Of a DNA stretch of 12,525 nt, positions 1-7,086 are shown in pieces. The notes under the pieces were generated by a model, which had not been told where the DNA came from, searched no databases, and worked only from the letters and a program-made list of their open reading frames with translations. Both the position numbers and the translations under genes were made by a program. Origin of the DNA: Bacteroidales bacterium UBA3724 (lineage in GTDB: Bacteria; Bacteroidota; Bacteroidia; Bacteroidales; P3). Location: the NCBI GenBank assembly GCA_002371315.1, contig DFHL01000132.1:1-12525 (forward strand). Direction: 5' to 3'. Position 1 is the stretch's first letter; every line of letters starts with the position of its first letter.

Positions 1-61
1 ACCCCATTGCGCCCTCAAAAAGAAGTAGAATCTCCTCGTCTATCTGCATAACAAAATTCAT
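1..61 (-). CDS. Possible 5' end of a minus-strand gene running off the left edge
   Basis: On the minus strand an open frame begins with ATG at 61 or, in the same frame, ATG at 49, and stays open to base 1. The shorter start reads MQIDEEILLLFEGAMG. Only 16-20 codons are visible, so no family can be assigned. The acidic, leucine-rich start is loosely like the first helix of some small anti-sigma or FecR-type proteins, but that is a guess. The frame would be divergent from the SUMF1-fold gene and share its upstream gap. It could also be chance open frame. Confidence 0.3.
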   Translation of the reverse strand, partial: MNFVMQIDEEILLLFEGAMG

Positions 62-104
62 CAATCGAATTTAAACAACTTCTATTATTTTTCATCTTAC
101 GGTG

Positions 105-133
105 TTGAAATCGAAATTTTTTATGTATATTTG
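105..133 (+). promoter_or_regulatory. Bacteroidota-type promoter for the SUMF1-fold gene
   Basis: TATATTTG at 126-133 matches the Bacteroidota -7 consensus TAnnTTTG, and a TTG at 105-107 lies 18 bp upstream, close to the usual position of the -33 element. Transcription would start near 139-141, giving a leader of about 30 nt before the ATG at 172. A perfect 10-bp palindrome, ATTTGCAAAT (129-138), overlaps the -7 element and the expected start region, so it could be an operator or chance A/T symmetry. This is the best promoter match I found in the window. Confidence 0.6.
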
Positions 134-171
134 CAAATTAGGAAAATAGTGTAAACCAATGTTGTAAATAT

Positions 172-1248
172 ATGAGACAGAGTGTTTTACTGTGTATGCT
201 GCTTTCGTTTTGCGGCCTTGCGTGCGCGCAAAATGTAACGAATGTCGCCTTTACGCGTCAGGATAAGGAGGTCACGGTTACTTACGATTTGAGCAAAGAT
301 GCCGACATACGCGTGTGTGTGTCGATCGACGGAGGACGTTATTATGGCGAGTACATTGAGAATATGGCCGGCGACATCGGCAAGGGCATCAAGGCCGGCA
401 AGGACAAGAAAATCATCGTCTACGACCTGCCCGACCTGAGGGGTCTGCCTTACGAGCCCGATTCGACGGGATTCAATGCGTCGGACACGCTGATACGCTT
501 TTCGGTCGAGGTCGACGACGGTTCGGTGGACATCAAGGTGGGCAAAATGAAGTTCAGGATGATGCCTGTGCCGGGCGGCACGTTCACGATGGGCTGCACG
601 CGCCCCGGTAGCGCCAAGCACAACTATGAGGCTGAGTTTCCGACACATAAAGTCACGGTCGACACGTTCTATATGGGCAAGTTCGAGGTGACGCAGCGCC
701 TGTGGAAAGAGGTGATGGGCGACAACCCGAGCCGCTGGACGTACAATGACAGTTTGCCTGTGGAGCAGGTGTCGTGGAATGATGCCCAGATGTTTATCGC
801 GCGCCTGTCGCAGATGACGGGCTACAGGTTCCGTCTGCCCACCGAGGCGGAATGGGAGTTTGCCGCCCGCGGCGGCACACGTTCGAAGGGCTTCGTCTAT
901 CCCGGTCAGGACGGCGACCCCGGTGCCGTGGCCTGGTATGGTATGAATTCGGGCAACATCACCCACCCCGTCGGCCGCAAGAAACCCAACGAGCTGGGCC
1001 TGCACGATATGGCCGGCAATGTGTGGGAGTGGTGCTCGGACTGGTATGGCGACTACAGCGCTGAGGCTCAGACCAATCCGCGTGGGCCAAAGCACGGCGA
1101 CAGCCGCATCCTGCGTGGCGGCAGCCTCAACAGTCCTTCGTGGGGCTGCACGGTGAGCGACCGCAGCTGGTATCAGCCCGAATACGGCTATGGTTTCCAC
1201 GGTTTCCGCCTGGTTCTCGACTCGGTGGAAGAGCCGGAAGAAGAGTAG
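172..1248 (+). CDS. Exported SUMF1/FGE-fold (formylglycine-generating-enzyme-like) protein
   Basis: The 358-aa protein starts with a Sec signal peptide (residues 1-19, A-C-A before Gln20). Residues about 20-120 form a beta-rich Ig-like module common ahead of SUMF1 domains in Bacteroidota (VTYDLS, VSIDGG, then a D-I-G-K stretch). Residues about 127-350 are the SUMF1/FGE C-type-lectin-like fold: PVPGGTFTMG (132-141), RLPTEAEWEFAARGG (221-235), GLHDMAGNVWEW (276-287), RILRGGS (312-318), GFRLV (344-348). Genuine sulfatase-activating enzymes have a copper-binding cysteine pair shortly after RGGS. Here that stretch has one cysteine (Cys326) and no CHxxYC-like motif, so formylglycine synthesis is unlikely and a binding or structural role in the periplasm or at the surface is more plausible. 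The tail EEPEEE is acidic. No sulfatase gene is nearby. The ATG follows a good promoter; no clear Shine-Dalgarno is present, as usual in this phylum. Confidence 0.9.
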   Translation: MRQSVLLCMLLSFCGLACAQNVTNVAFTRQDKEVTVTYDLSKDADIRVCVSIDGGRYYGEYIENMAGDIGKGIKAGKDKKIIVYDLPDLRGLPYEPDSTGFNASDTLIRFSVEVDDGSVDIKVGKMKFRMMPVPGGTFTMGCTRPGSAKHNYEAEFPTHKVTVDTFYMGKFEVTQRLWKEVMGDNPSRWTYNDSLPVEQVSWNDAQMFIARLSQMTGYRFRLPTEAEWEFAARGGTRSKGFVYPGQDGDPGAVAWYGMNSGNITHPVGRKKPNELGLHDMAGNVWEWCSDWYGDYSAEAQTNPRGPKHGDSRILRGGSLNSPSWGCTVSDRSWYQPEYGYGFHGFRLVLDSVEEPEEE

Positions 1249-1252
1249 GTGA

Positions 1253-1276
1253 GCGGAAAGCGGAAAGCGGAAAGCG
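1253..1276 (+). repeat. Heptamer tandem repeat GCGGAAA, three copies plus GCG
   Basis: Three exact copies of GCGGAAA (1253-1259, 1260-1266, 1267-1273) are followed by GCG. The tract begins 5 bp after the SUMF1-fold stop codon. It is purine-rich on the plus strand, non-coding, and has the same 7-nt period as the repeat just downstream. I see no hairpin in it, so it does not look like a terminator. Confidence 0.85.
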
Positions 1277-1290
1277 AGGCTGGCGCGGTC

Positions 1291-1318
1291 AATTCACTAA
1301 TCACTAATCACAATTCAC
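1291..1318 (+). repeat. Four tandem heptamers (A-B-B-A) abutting the hpt start codon
   Basis: Four consecutive 7-mers fill 1291-1318: A (AATTCAC, 1291-1297), B (TAATCAC, 1298-1304), B (1305-1311), A (1312-1318). Only one base, A1319, separates the last unit from the hpt ATG at 1320, so the array occupies the whole ribosome-binding region. It contains no Shine-Dalgarno-like sequence. Two related units occur in inverted orientation at 10962-10975. Confidence 0.85.
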
Positions 1319-1319
1319 A

Positions 1320-1847
1320 ATGATAACAGTACACGACAAACAGTTTGAACTTTACCTTAAAGAGGCTGATATCCAGAGCGATGTTCGGCGTGTGGCCGCC
1401 GAGATTTCGCGCGACCTGAAGGACAAGAACCCGCTGCTCTGTCCGACCCTTACGGGCGCTTTTATGTTTATGACCGACTTGGCGCGGGCGCTGGACTTCG
1501 ATGCCGAGACATATTTTGTCAAGTACAGCTCCTACAGCGGTATGAGTTCGACGGGCCGTGTGAAGACCGAGCTGCCGTTCCCGGCCAAGTGCAAGGGGCG
1601 CCACGTGGTGATTGTCGAGGACATTGTCGATACGGGCATCACGATGGAGGCTATGCTCGGCGAGCTGCGCAAGCTGGAACCTGCGGGCATCTACATCGCC
1701 ACGTACCTGTTCAAGCCCGACAGCTTCCGGAAAGACTTTAAGATCGACTATGTAGGCCGTTCGATTCCAAACGATTTCATTCTGGGCTATGGCCTTGATT
1801 ATGACAATTTCGGACGCTTCTATAAGGATATTTATGTTGTTAAGTAG
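1320..1847 (+). CDS. hpt: Hypoxanthine phosphoribosyltransferase
   Basis: This 175-aa cytosolic enzyme joins hypoxanthine (and usually guanine) to PRPP, giving IMP or GMP plus pyrophosphate, in purine salvage. The PRPP loop is clear at about residues 96-108 (VVIVEDIVDTGIT, with the Glu100-Asp101 acidic pair and Asp104). The mobile loop is KYSSYSGMSSTG (68-79). The purine-binding region is IPNDFILGYGLDYDN (149-163), with the usual Val/Ile and Asp contacts. Length is normal for a bacterial HPRT. The start is fixed by the ATG just after the heptamer array; no upstream in-frame extension is needed. The next gene begins on the base after the stop, so co-transcription and coupled translation are likely. 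Confidence 0.95.
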   Translation: MITVHDKQFELYLKEADIQSDVRRVAAEISRDLKDKNPLLCPTLTGAFMFMTDLARALDFDAETYFVKYSSYSGMSSTGRVKTELPFPAKCKGRHVVIVEDIVDTGITMEAMLGELRKLEPAGIYIATYLFKPDSFRKDFKIDYVGRSIPNDFILGYGLDYDNFGRFYKDIYVVK

Positions 1848-2216
1848 ATGATTAGAAACAGACTCAAAATATTGGTTTTTGTTGCTGCAGCCACGCTGCT
1901 GCTGTCGGCCTGCGGCAAAAAGGAACATTTCGACATCGGCCTGATTGTGGGCAAGTGGGTCGCCGGAACGGAGTATTGGCGCTATGACGGCGACGGCAAC
2001 GGCGCCACGTGGGATGTCGGCGACGACGTGAACGAGGATGAGGCACAGCCTTTTACCTGGGAATTCGACGACGAGGAGAACCTGCTGACGCAGATCCACC
2101 AGATGGAAATGGGCGGCGTGATACCCAAATCGTATACGCTCAAGAAACTGGACGAGAATACTTTGGCCTATGCTGACCGTTTTGATTCGACCTACACCTT
2201 CAAAAGAGTAATGTGA
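1848..2216 (+). CDS. Small lipoprotein, possibly lipocalin-like
   Basis: This 122-aa protein has a type II signal peptide: basic MIRNRLK, a hydrophobic core, and the lipobox L19-S20-A21-Cys22. The mature part is about 100 residues, rich in Asp and Glu, with alternating beta-strand-like segments (GKWVAGTEYWRYD, FTWEFDDEENLLTQI, SYTLKKLDENTLAYAD, STYTFKRV). That pattern resembles small lipocalin-like proteins of Bacteroidota, in which GKW near the mature N-terminus is typical. The resemblance is by eye only, and no ligand can be inferred. Its ATG directly follows the hpt stop, and its TGA overlaps the next ATG by one base, tying it to the AsmA-like gene. It probably works in the periplasm, perhaps with that protein. 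Confidence 0.8.
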   Translation: MIRNRLKILVFVAAATLLLSACGKKEHFDIGLIVGKWVAGTEYWRYDGDGNGATWDVGDDVNEDEAQPFTWEFDDEENLLTQIHQMEMGGVIPKSYTLKKLDENTLAYADRFDSTYTFKRVM

Positions 2217-5200
2217 TGGCAGACGAAAAGATTCAAAATAACGGCGAGGGTGCGCAGCCCGCTGCAAAGCAGCCCGGCCGTCGCAAGATGAAGAAAGGCT
2301 GGAAGGTGGCCCTGATTTCGCTGGGCTCGCTGCTGGGTCTGGTTGTGGTCGTGGTGGCCATAGCCTTGTGGCTTGTGCTGACCCCGGCGCGCCTGACGTC
2401 GATTGTCAACAAGTTGTCGGACAAGTTTATACTGTGCGAAAGTAATTTTGACGATGTCGACCTGACGCTCTTCAAGACCTTCCCGTATGTGGGACTTGAG
2501 GTGCAGGGCGTTTCGCTGGTCAATCCGATGGATGGCGCTGCAAGCGACACGCTGGCGCGCATCGGCTCGGTCGGCGTGGGCATCAACCTGCGCGAATACC
2601 TGAAAAACAAGAATATCGAGGTGACCAAGCTGGTTGTCGACGATGTCGCGGCCAACCTCTATACCAACAAGGAGGGCAAGTCGAACTATGATATTTTCCC
2701 TTCGTCGGACGAGGACACCACGGCTTCGGAACCTTTCGAGATGCCGGAGCTGGTGTCGCTGAAAAGCATTAAGATTAAGAAACTTGGGGCCTCCTACTTG
2801 AACGAGGCGCTGAACGCCTCCGCCACGCTGGGCGACCTGAACCTGGCTGTGGACGGCAAATACGAGACCAGCAATATCGATGCCAAAGTGCGGCTGGATA
2901 TTGACAATGTGGCCCTGCTCGTCGATGGCGACAGCAGCAATATGAACGCTTCGCTGAAGGACATTGTGCTGAAACTTGACGGCGACACCAAGCAGAGCCA
3001 GTTCGATGGCGATGTCCTGCTCAAGGTCAAGGCCGACTGCCTGACGATGAACGGGCAGGAGTTTGTGAACGAGGCGGTTAAGGAAGGAATGCGGGCAGTC
3101 GACGAACTGCTGACTGTTGAGGGTAAGCTGAACGGCGACCTAGAAAGCGGGCAAGTGAAGGCAGACAAGCTGACGGTCAATCTGTTGAACTATGTGTTGA
3201 CGGTCGACGGCGTGGTCGATTTGCCCAATGACGACGAGCCGATGACGATGGATTTGAACTTTGCCACAGGCAATTGGGGTGTGAATCATCTGCTGGCGAT
3301 GCTGCCGAAGCAATTCACTGAATGGCAGAGGGGTATGGACCTCGATGCCGTTGCTACGATTACGGGCAAAGTGGCTGGCCGCCTGACGGATACCGAACTG
3401 CCCCTTGTTACGGCCAACCTGAAGCTGAATTCGGGCCATTTCTACGACAAGAGCATCATTCCCTACAAGCTGACCGACATCAATGCCGACCTCGATGCCG
3501 ACTTGAATCTGAATGAAAACGGCATCAGCAATGTGCAAATCACCAAGATAGCTGCCCGCACGGGTCGCAACAACCTCGAGGTGAGCGGCAGCATCGCCGA
3601 CCTGCTGGGCAAGATGAACACCGACGCCACGGTCAAAGGTGTTGTCTATCTGCTCGATGCCAAGCCTATGCTGCCAGACGACCTGGATATGAAACTCGAG
3701 GGACGCGCCAATCTCAACCTGAAGGCTCGTACCAACCTGGAACAGTTGCAGAAAGGCAATTTTGCCAAGATGAAACTTGCGGGCAATATCGGGCTGACCG
3801 ATGTCAATTATGAATACGACACCATCTATGCCAAAATTCCGAAAGGCAACATCAATGTGCAGATGCCCAGCAAGATGAAGCGCGGCCTGTTCAACGAGCT
3901 GCTTTCGGCCACCATCACTGCCAGCGGCGTCGATGCACAGCTGCCCAACAACAAGATTGACGGCACCATCGGCGAAACGCGCTTGACGGCCGCCATCAGC
4001 GACATCTTCGACACGACGCTGCCGTTCCGTGTGGTGTGCGACTTCGATTTTGCGTCGCTCAAGGGGTCGATGGATTCTATCAAGGCCTCGGTGAGCAGTC
4101 CGAAGGGCACCTTTGCAATGGTGCCGCAGTCGAAGGAGAGCGACAAGGTGAAATACAAGATAGATTTCACCAGCAGCGCGTTGCATTGCGACCTCGACGA
4201 CAGCACCACTGTCGACCTGGCAGGTCTGACCATCAAAGGCGGTGCCAACTATGACCCGTCGAAGTCTAACACCCTGCAGCAGTGGTCGCCCGACCTCGAC
4301 ATCGATTTCAAGCGCGGATATATCGACTTGGAGCAGTTCGACTATATGGTCCAGATTCCCGATATCAAGTTCAATTACAAGCCCGAGCGTTGCGAGATTG
4401 CCAATGCCAACATCGTTTTCGGCAATTCCGACTTCTATCTGTCGGGTGCCGTAACGGGTTTGGAAAAGTGGCTCAGTCACGAGGATATGCTGAAAGGCGA
4501 CCTCTATTTCACGTCGAACTACACCAATGTCGACGACCTTCTCGATGCCCTCAGCGGTTTGGGTACCGATGCCGATACGCTTGAGGCTCAGCGCAAAGAG
4601 GACAAAGTCGACACGTCGGCGCACCCCTTCATCGTGCCGCGCGATGTCGACTTCACGCTCCACACCCGCATCAAAGAGGCCCGCGCTTTCGACAACGACC
4701 TGCGTGAGGTGGCCGGCGACGTGCAGATCAAGGATGGCATTGCCGTCCTGAACCAGGTGGGTTTTGTCTGCAAGGCCGCCAGAATGCAGCTGACGGGTAT
4801 GTACCGCACGCCGAGGGTTAACCATATCTTTGTCGGTATGGACTTCCACCTGCTCGACATCAACGTGCAGGAACTCATAGAGATGATTCCCTATGTCGAC
4901 ACCCTGGTGCCGCTGCTGAACGACTTGGAAGGCAGGGCCGATTTCCACCTGTGTGCCGAAACATACGTCAATGCATTCTACAAGCCCAAGATGAGCACCC
5001 TGCGCGGAGCTGCCGCCCTTACGGGACAGGATCTGGTGGTGCTCGACAACAAGGATATTGACCGCATCGCCAAGCTGCTGCAGCTGAAATCGTGGCGCGA
5101 CGACGACTCGAAGATGCGTGTCGACAGCATCGACGTGGCTATGACCGTTTTCCGCAAGGAGCTGGAAGTCTATCCGTTCCTGCTTTCGCTGCACAAATAT

Positions 5201-5476
5201 GACATTGTGGCCGAGGGACGCCACAATTTGAGCAACAACTATGACTATCACGTCGAGATTGTCCAGAGTCCGCTGCCTGTCCGACTGGCTGTGGATGTGC
5301 AGGGAACGATGCCCAAACTGAACTTTTCTGTTTCGCCCAAGCTGCGTTACAGAAACCTTTACAGGCCTGCCAAACGCAATGAACTGGATGAACAGATATT
5401 GAGACTCAAAAGGATGATACGCGAGTCGCTCGAGGCTAACGTCAAAGATTCGACGCGCGAATATCAAGGACTATAA
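2216..5476 (+). CDS. AsmA-family envelope protein
   Basis: This 1086-aa protein has a cytoplasmic, Lys/Arg-rich N-terminus (1-30), one membrane helix (about 31-55, including GLVVVVVAIALWLVL) and a very long periplasmic part. Right after the helix comes the AsmA-type start: LTPARLTSIVNKLSDKF, then FDDVDLTLFKTFPYVGLEVQGVSL. The rest is a long run of short amphipathic beta segments with repeated N-L/V-G/D turns, as in AsmA/TamB-like proteins that are thought to form hydrophobic grooves carrying lipid between the two membranes. The C-terminus (FSVSPKLRYRNLYRPA, then a charged helix) matches the layout of Bacteroidota AsmA proteins. I place the start at ATG 2216, which shares its A with the preceding TGA; a GTG at 2213 is in frame but less likely. 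Lipid transport is inferred from family knowledge. Confidence 0.85.
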   Translation: MADEKIQNNGEGAQPAAKQPGRRKMKKGWKVALISLGSLLGLVVVVVAIALWLVLTPARLTSIVNKLSDKFILCESNFDDVDLTLFKTFPYVGLEVQGVSLVNPMDGAASDTLARIGSVGVGINLREYLKNKNIEVTKLVVDDVAANLYTNKEGKSNYDIFPSSDEDTTASEPFEMPELVSLKSIKIKKLGASYLNEALNASATLGDLNLAVDGKYETSNIDAKVRLDIDNVALLVDGDSSNMNASLKDIVLKLDGDTKQSQFDGDVLLKVKADCLTMNGQEFVNEAVKEGMRAVDELLTVEGKLNGDLESGQVKADKLTVNLLNYVLTVDGVVDLPNDDEPMTMDLNFATGNWGVNHLLAMLPKQFTEWQRGMDLDAVATITGKVAGRLTDTELPLVTANLKLNSGHFYDKSIIPYKLTDINADLDADLNLNENGISNVQITKIAARTGRNNLEVSGSIADLLGKMNTDATVKGVVYLLDAKPMLPDDLDMKLEGRANLNLKARTNLEQLQKGNFAKMKLAGNIGLTDVNYEYDTIYAKIPKGNINVQMPSKMKRGLFNELLSATITASGVDAQLPNNKIDGTIGETRLTAAISDIFDTTLPFRVVCDFDFASLKGSMDSIKASVSSPKGTFAMVPQSKESDKVKYKIDFTSSALHCDLDDSTTVDLAGLTIKGGANYDPSKSNTLQQWSPDLDIDFKRGYIDLEQFDYMVQIPDIKFNYKPERCEIANANIVFGNSDFYLSGAVTGLEKWLSHEDMLKGDLYFTSNYTNVDDLLDALSGLGTDADTLEAQRKEDKVDTSAHPFIVPRDVDFTLHTRIKEARAFDNDLREVAGDVQIKDGIAVLNQVGFVCKAARMQLTGMYRTPRVNHIFVGMDFHLLDINVQELIEMIPYVDTLVPLLNDLEGRADFHLCAETYVNAFYKPKMSTLRGAAALTGQDLVVLDNKDIDRIAKLLQLKSWRDDDSKMRVDSIDVAMTVFRKELEVYPFLLSLHKYDIVAEGRHNLSNNYDYHVEIVQSPLPVRLAVDVQGTMPKLNFSVSPKLRYRNLYRPAKRNELDEQILRLKRMIRESLEANVKDSTREYQGL

Positions 5477-5508
5477 TACCTATTTATTAAAATAAATTTG
5501 AATACGCT

Positions 5509-6522
5509 ATGACCAAAGTAACCGTGATACTGCCAGTTTATGGAGTGGCAGAATATATAGAGAAATGCACACAGTCGCTGCTTGACCAGACGCTGCAGGA
5601 AATGGAGTTCATTTATGTCGACGACCACGGTCCCGACAACAGCATCGAACTAGTGCAGAATATGATTGCCAACCATCCGCGCAAGGATCAGTTCGTCTTC
5701 CTCAAGCCGGAGCATAATATGGGCGCAGGAATGGCTCGCAATTTCGCAATACCTTATGCCAAAGGCGAGTACATCGCCTTTGTGGACAGCGACGACTGGG
5801 TCGAGCCGACTATGTTCGAGGAACTCTACAACGAAGCAGTCCGACAGGGTGGGGTAGACCTTTGCTGCTGCCAGGCGTCGAAGGACTATCTTGACGGCCA
5901 GCCGACAGAGATTCTGAAGAATCCGAACATAGAACCTGGCGAGCTTACCGACGAAAAACGCCGCTATTTCCTGACGCATTACGTCTCGCTCTTCTGGACG
6001 TTCATTTACAAGCGCGAGATGGTGGAGCGCAACGGCATCCGTTATCCCGAGTCGCGCAGCGCCGACGACAGCTTTTTTGTCACTGCCAACCTGCTCCTTG
6101 CCGCCTCTTCGGCACGGGTCGACAAGCCGTTCTACCACTATCTTATCCGCCCCGGCTCGGTGTGTACCACCAAAGACAGTACCAAGTACCAAAAGCGTCT
6201 GCAGACTTTCCGTTCGCTGATGGCTTTCCTCAAGGACAAGGGCGTGTATGGCAAATTCAAAAATGAGATAGACTATATATATATCAAAAAGGGATACTTC
6301 ACTTCGGTCTTCAATTATGTCTACAACTCGTTGGAACCCAAGAAGTCGACCATAGTCGAAATACATCAGGAACTGCTTTCGCAGGTACCCGACTATGCGT
6401 CCAACCCCTATTTCAGGAAGAAAAAGTCGCAAGTGGCCCTCGACTGGATGCTGCGCCGCTGTCCGGCTCTGGCACTGAAGCTGATACCTGTCTATATCAA
6501 GAAAAACAATTTGGTGGTCTAA
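5509..6522 (+). CDS. Family 2 glycosyltransferase (GT-A fold)
   Basis: A 337-aa cytosolic or membrane-associated enzyme expected to move a sugar from a nucleotide-sugar onto a glycan or lipid acceptor. GT-A/GT2 features are clear: VTVILPVYGVAEYIEKC (4-20), SLLDQTLQEMEFIYVDDHGPDNS (from 23), NMGAGMARNFAIPYAKGEYIAFVDSDDW (from 70), with the metal-binding DxD-type motif DSDD at 93-96. The C-terminal part (FWTFIYKREMVERNGIRYPE, then SADDSFF) is the usual acceptor-side region of bacterial GT2 enzymes. No membrane helix is evident. Donor and acceptor cannot be read from the sequence. A 32-bp A/T-rich gap precedes it; the gene encoding the glycan initiator lies about 3 kb downstream on the same strand, so both may serve one surface-glycan pathway. 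Confidence 0.92.
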   Translation: MTKVTVILPVYGVAEYIEKCTQSLLDQTLQEMEFIYVDDHGPDNSIELVQNMIANHPRKDQFVFLKPEHNMGAGMARNFAIPYAKGEYIAFVDSDDWVEPTMFEELYNEAVRQGGVDLCCCQASKDYLDGQPTEILKNPNIEPGELTDEKRRYFLTHYVSLFWTFIYKREMVERNGIRYPESRSADDSFFVTANLLLAASSARVDKPFYHYLIRPGSVCTTKDSTKYQKRLQTFRSLMAFLKDKGVYGKFKNEIDYIYIKKGYFTSVFNYVYNSLEPKKSTIVEIHQELLSQVPDYASNPYFRKKKSQVALDWMLRRCPALALKLIPVYIKKNNLVV

Positions 6523-6537
6523 AACTGACAATTCCGT

Positions 6538-7086
6538 ATGAAAGAGCTTGCTATGCACGTCTATGACCTGATGGAGAACAGCACAGCTGCCAACTCCACC
6601 GAGGTGCAATTGACAATCAAAGACAGCCTTAAGGACAATATATATGCCTTCACAATAGTGGACAACGGCAAGGGTATGACACCCGAATTTATGGCCAAAG
6701 TCACTGACCCTTACACCACTTCGCGCACCACGCGCAAGGTCGGTCTGGGGCTGCCGCTGATCAAGATGAACACCGAGAACTGTGGCGGAGGAATGAAATT
6801 ACAGAGTGAGGTGGGGAAGGGCACCAGACTCGATTTCTGGTTCCAGCACAACCATTGGGACCGGCCGCCGATGGGCGACATCGCCGGTACGATAGTGATG
6901 CTTTGCGCCGCTCATCAGGATATACATATTGTTTACAGGCACATCACCGATGATGGCGAGTTTGTCTTCGATACCAACGAAATCAAGGAGGCTCTCGACG
7001 GAATGGATATGAACGACGTCAAGGTGTTCAATTGGCTGAAGGAGATGGTGCAGGAGAACCTTGAAGAGATACACTACAACGATTGA
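6538..7086 (+). CDS. Stand-alone GHKL ATPase, hydrogenase-locus type
   Basis: This 182-aa protein is little more than a histidine-kinase-type ATP-binding domain: N box MENSTAANS (12-20, Asn14 as Mg/ATP ligand), G1 box DNGKGM (42-47), TDPYTTSRTTRKVGLGLPL (56-74) carrying G2, and GKGT (93-96). There is no HisKA/dimerisation helix, phospho-acceptor histidine, sensor or membrane segment. The opening MKELAMHVYDLMENS, the DPYTTSRTTRKVGLG block and the following HWDRPPMGDIAGTI (106-119) are characteristic, from family knowledge, of small ATP-binding proteins usually found beside NAD(P)-dependent [FeFe]-hydrogenase genes in Bacteroidota and Firmicutes. No hydrogenase gene is visible here. It may phosphorylate a partner protein or act as an ATP-dependent switch; neither is shown. 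Its TGA overlaps the next ATG by one base. Confidence 0.88.
   Translation: MKELAMHVYDLMENSTAANSTEVQLTIKDSLKDNIYAFTIVDNGKGMTPEFMAKVTDPYTTSRTTRKVGLGLPLIKMNTENCGGGMKLQSEVGKGTRLDFWFQHNHWDRPPMGDIAGTIVMLCAAHQDIHIVYRHITDDGEFVFDTNEIKEALDGMDMNDVKVFNWLKEMVQENLEEIHYND

Noticed and set aside
3140..5467. A 775-codon minus-strand open frame opposite the AsmA-like gene
   Set aside because: It is rich in His, Gln, Arg and Val with no domain or signal, and mirrors the codon bias of the real gene on the plus strand. The plus frame has clear AsmA features.
5483..5498. Inverted repeat ATTTATT / AATAAAT between the AsmA-like and GT2 genes
   Set aside because: The stem is purely A/T with a 2-nt loop, too weak for a terminator, and lacks a U-tract.
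5493..5500. TAAATTTG, an exact TAnnTTTG match before the GT2 gene
   Set aside because: No TTG lies at the -33 position and transcription would start only a few bases before the ATG, so it is probably chance in an A/T-rich gap.
6538..7086. A truncated sensor histidine kinase
   Set aside because: The protein begins with its own family-typical MKELAMH start and matches a known stand-alone family over its full length, so nothing indicates loss of a 5' part.
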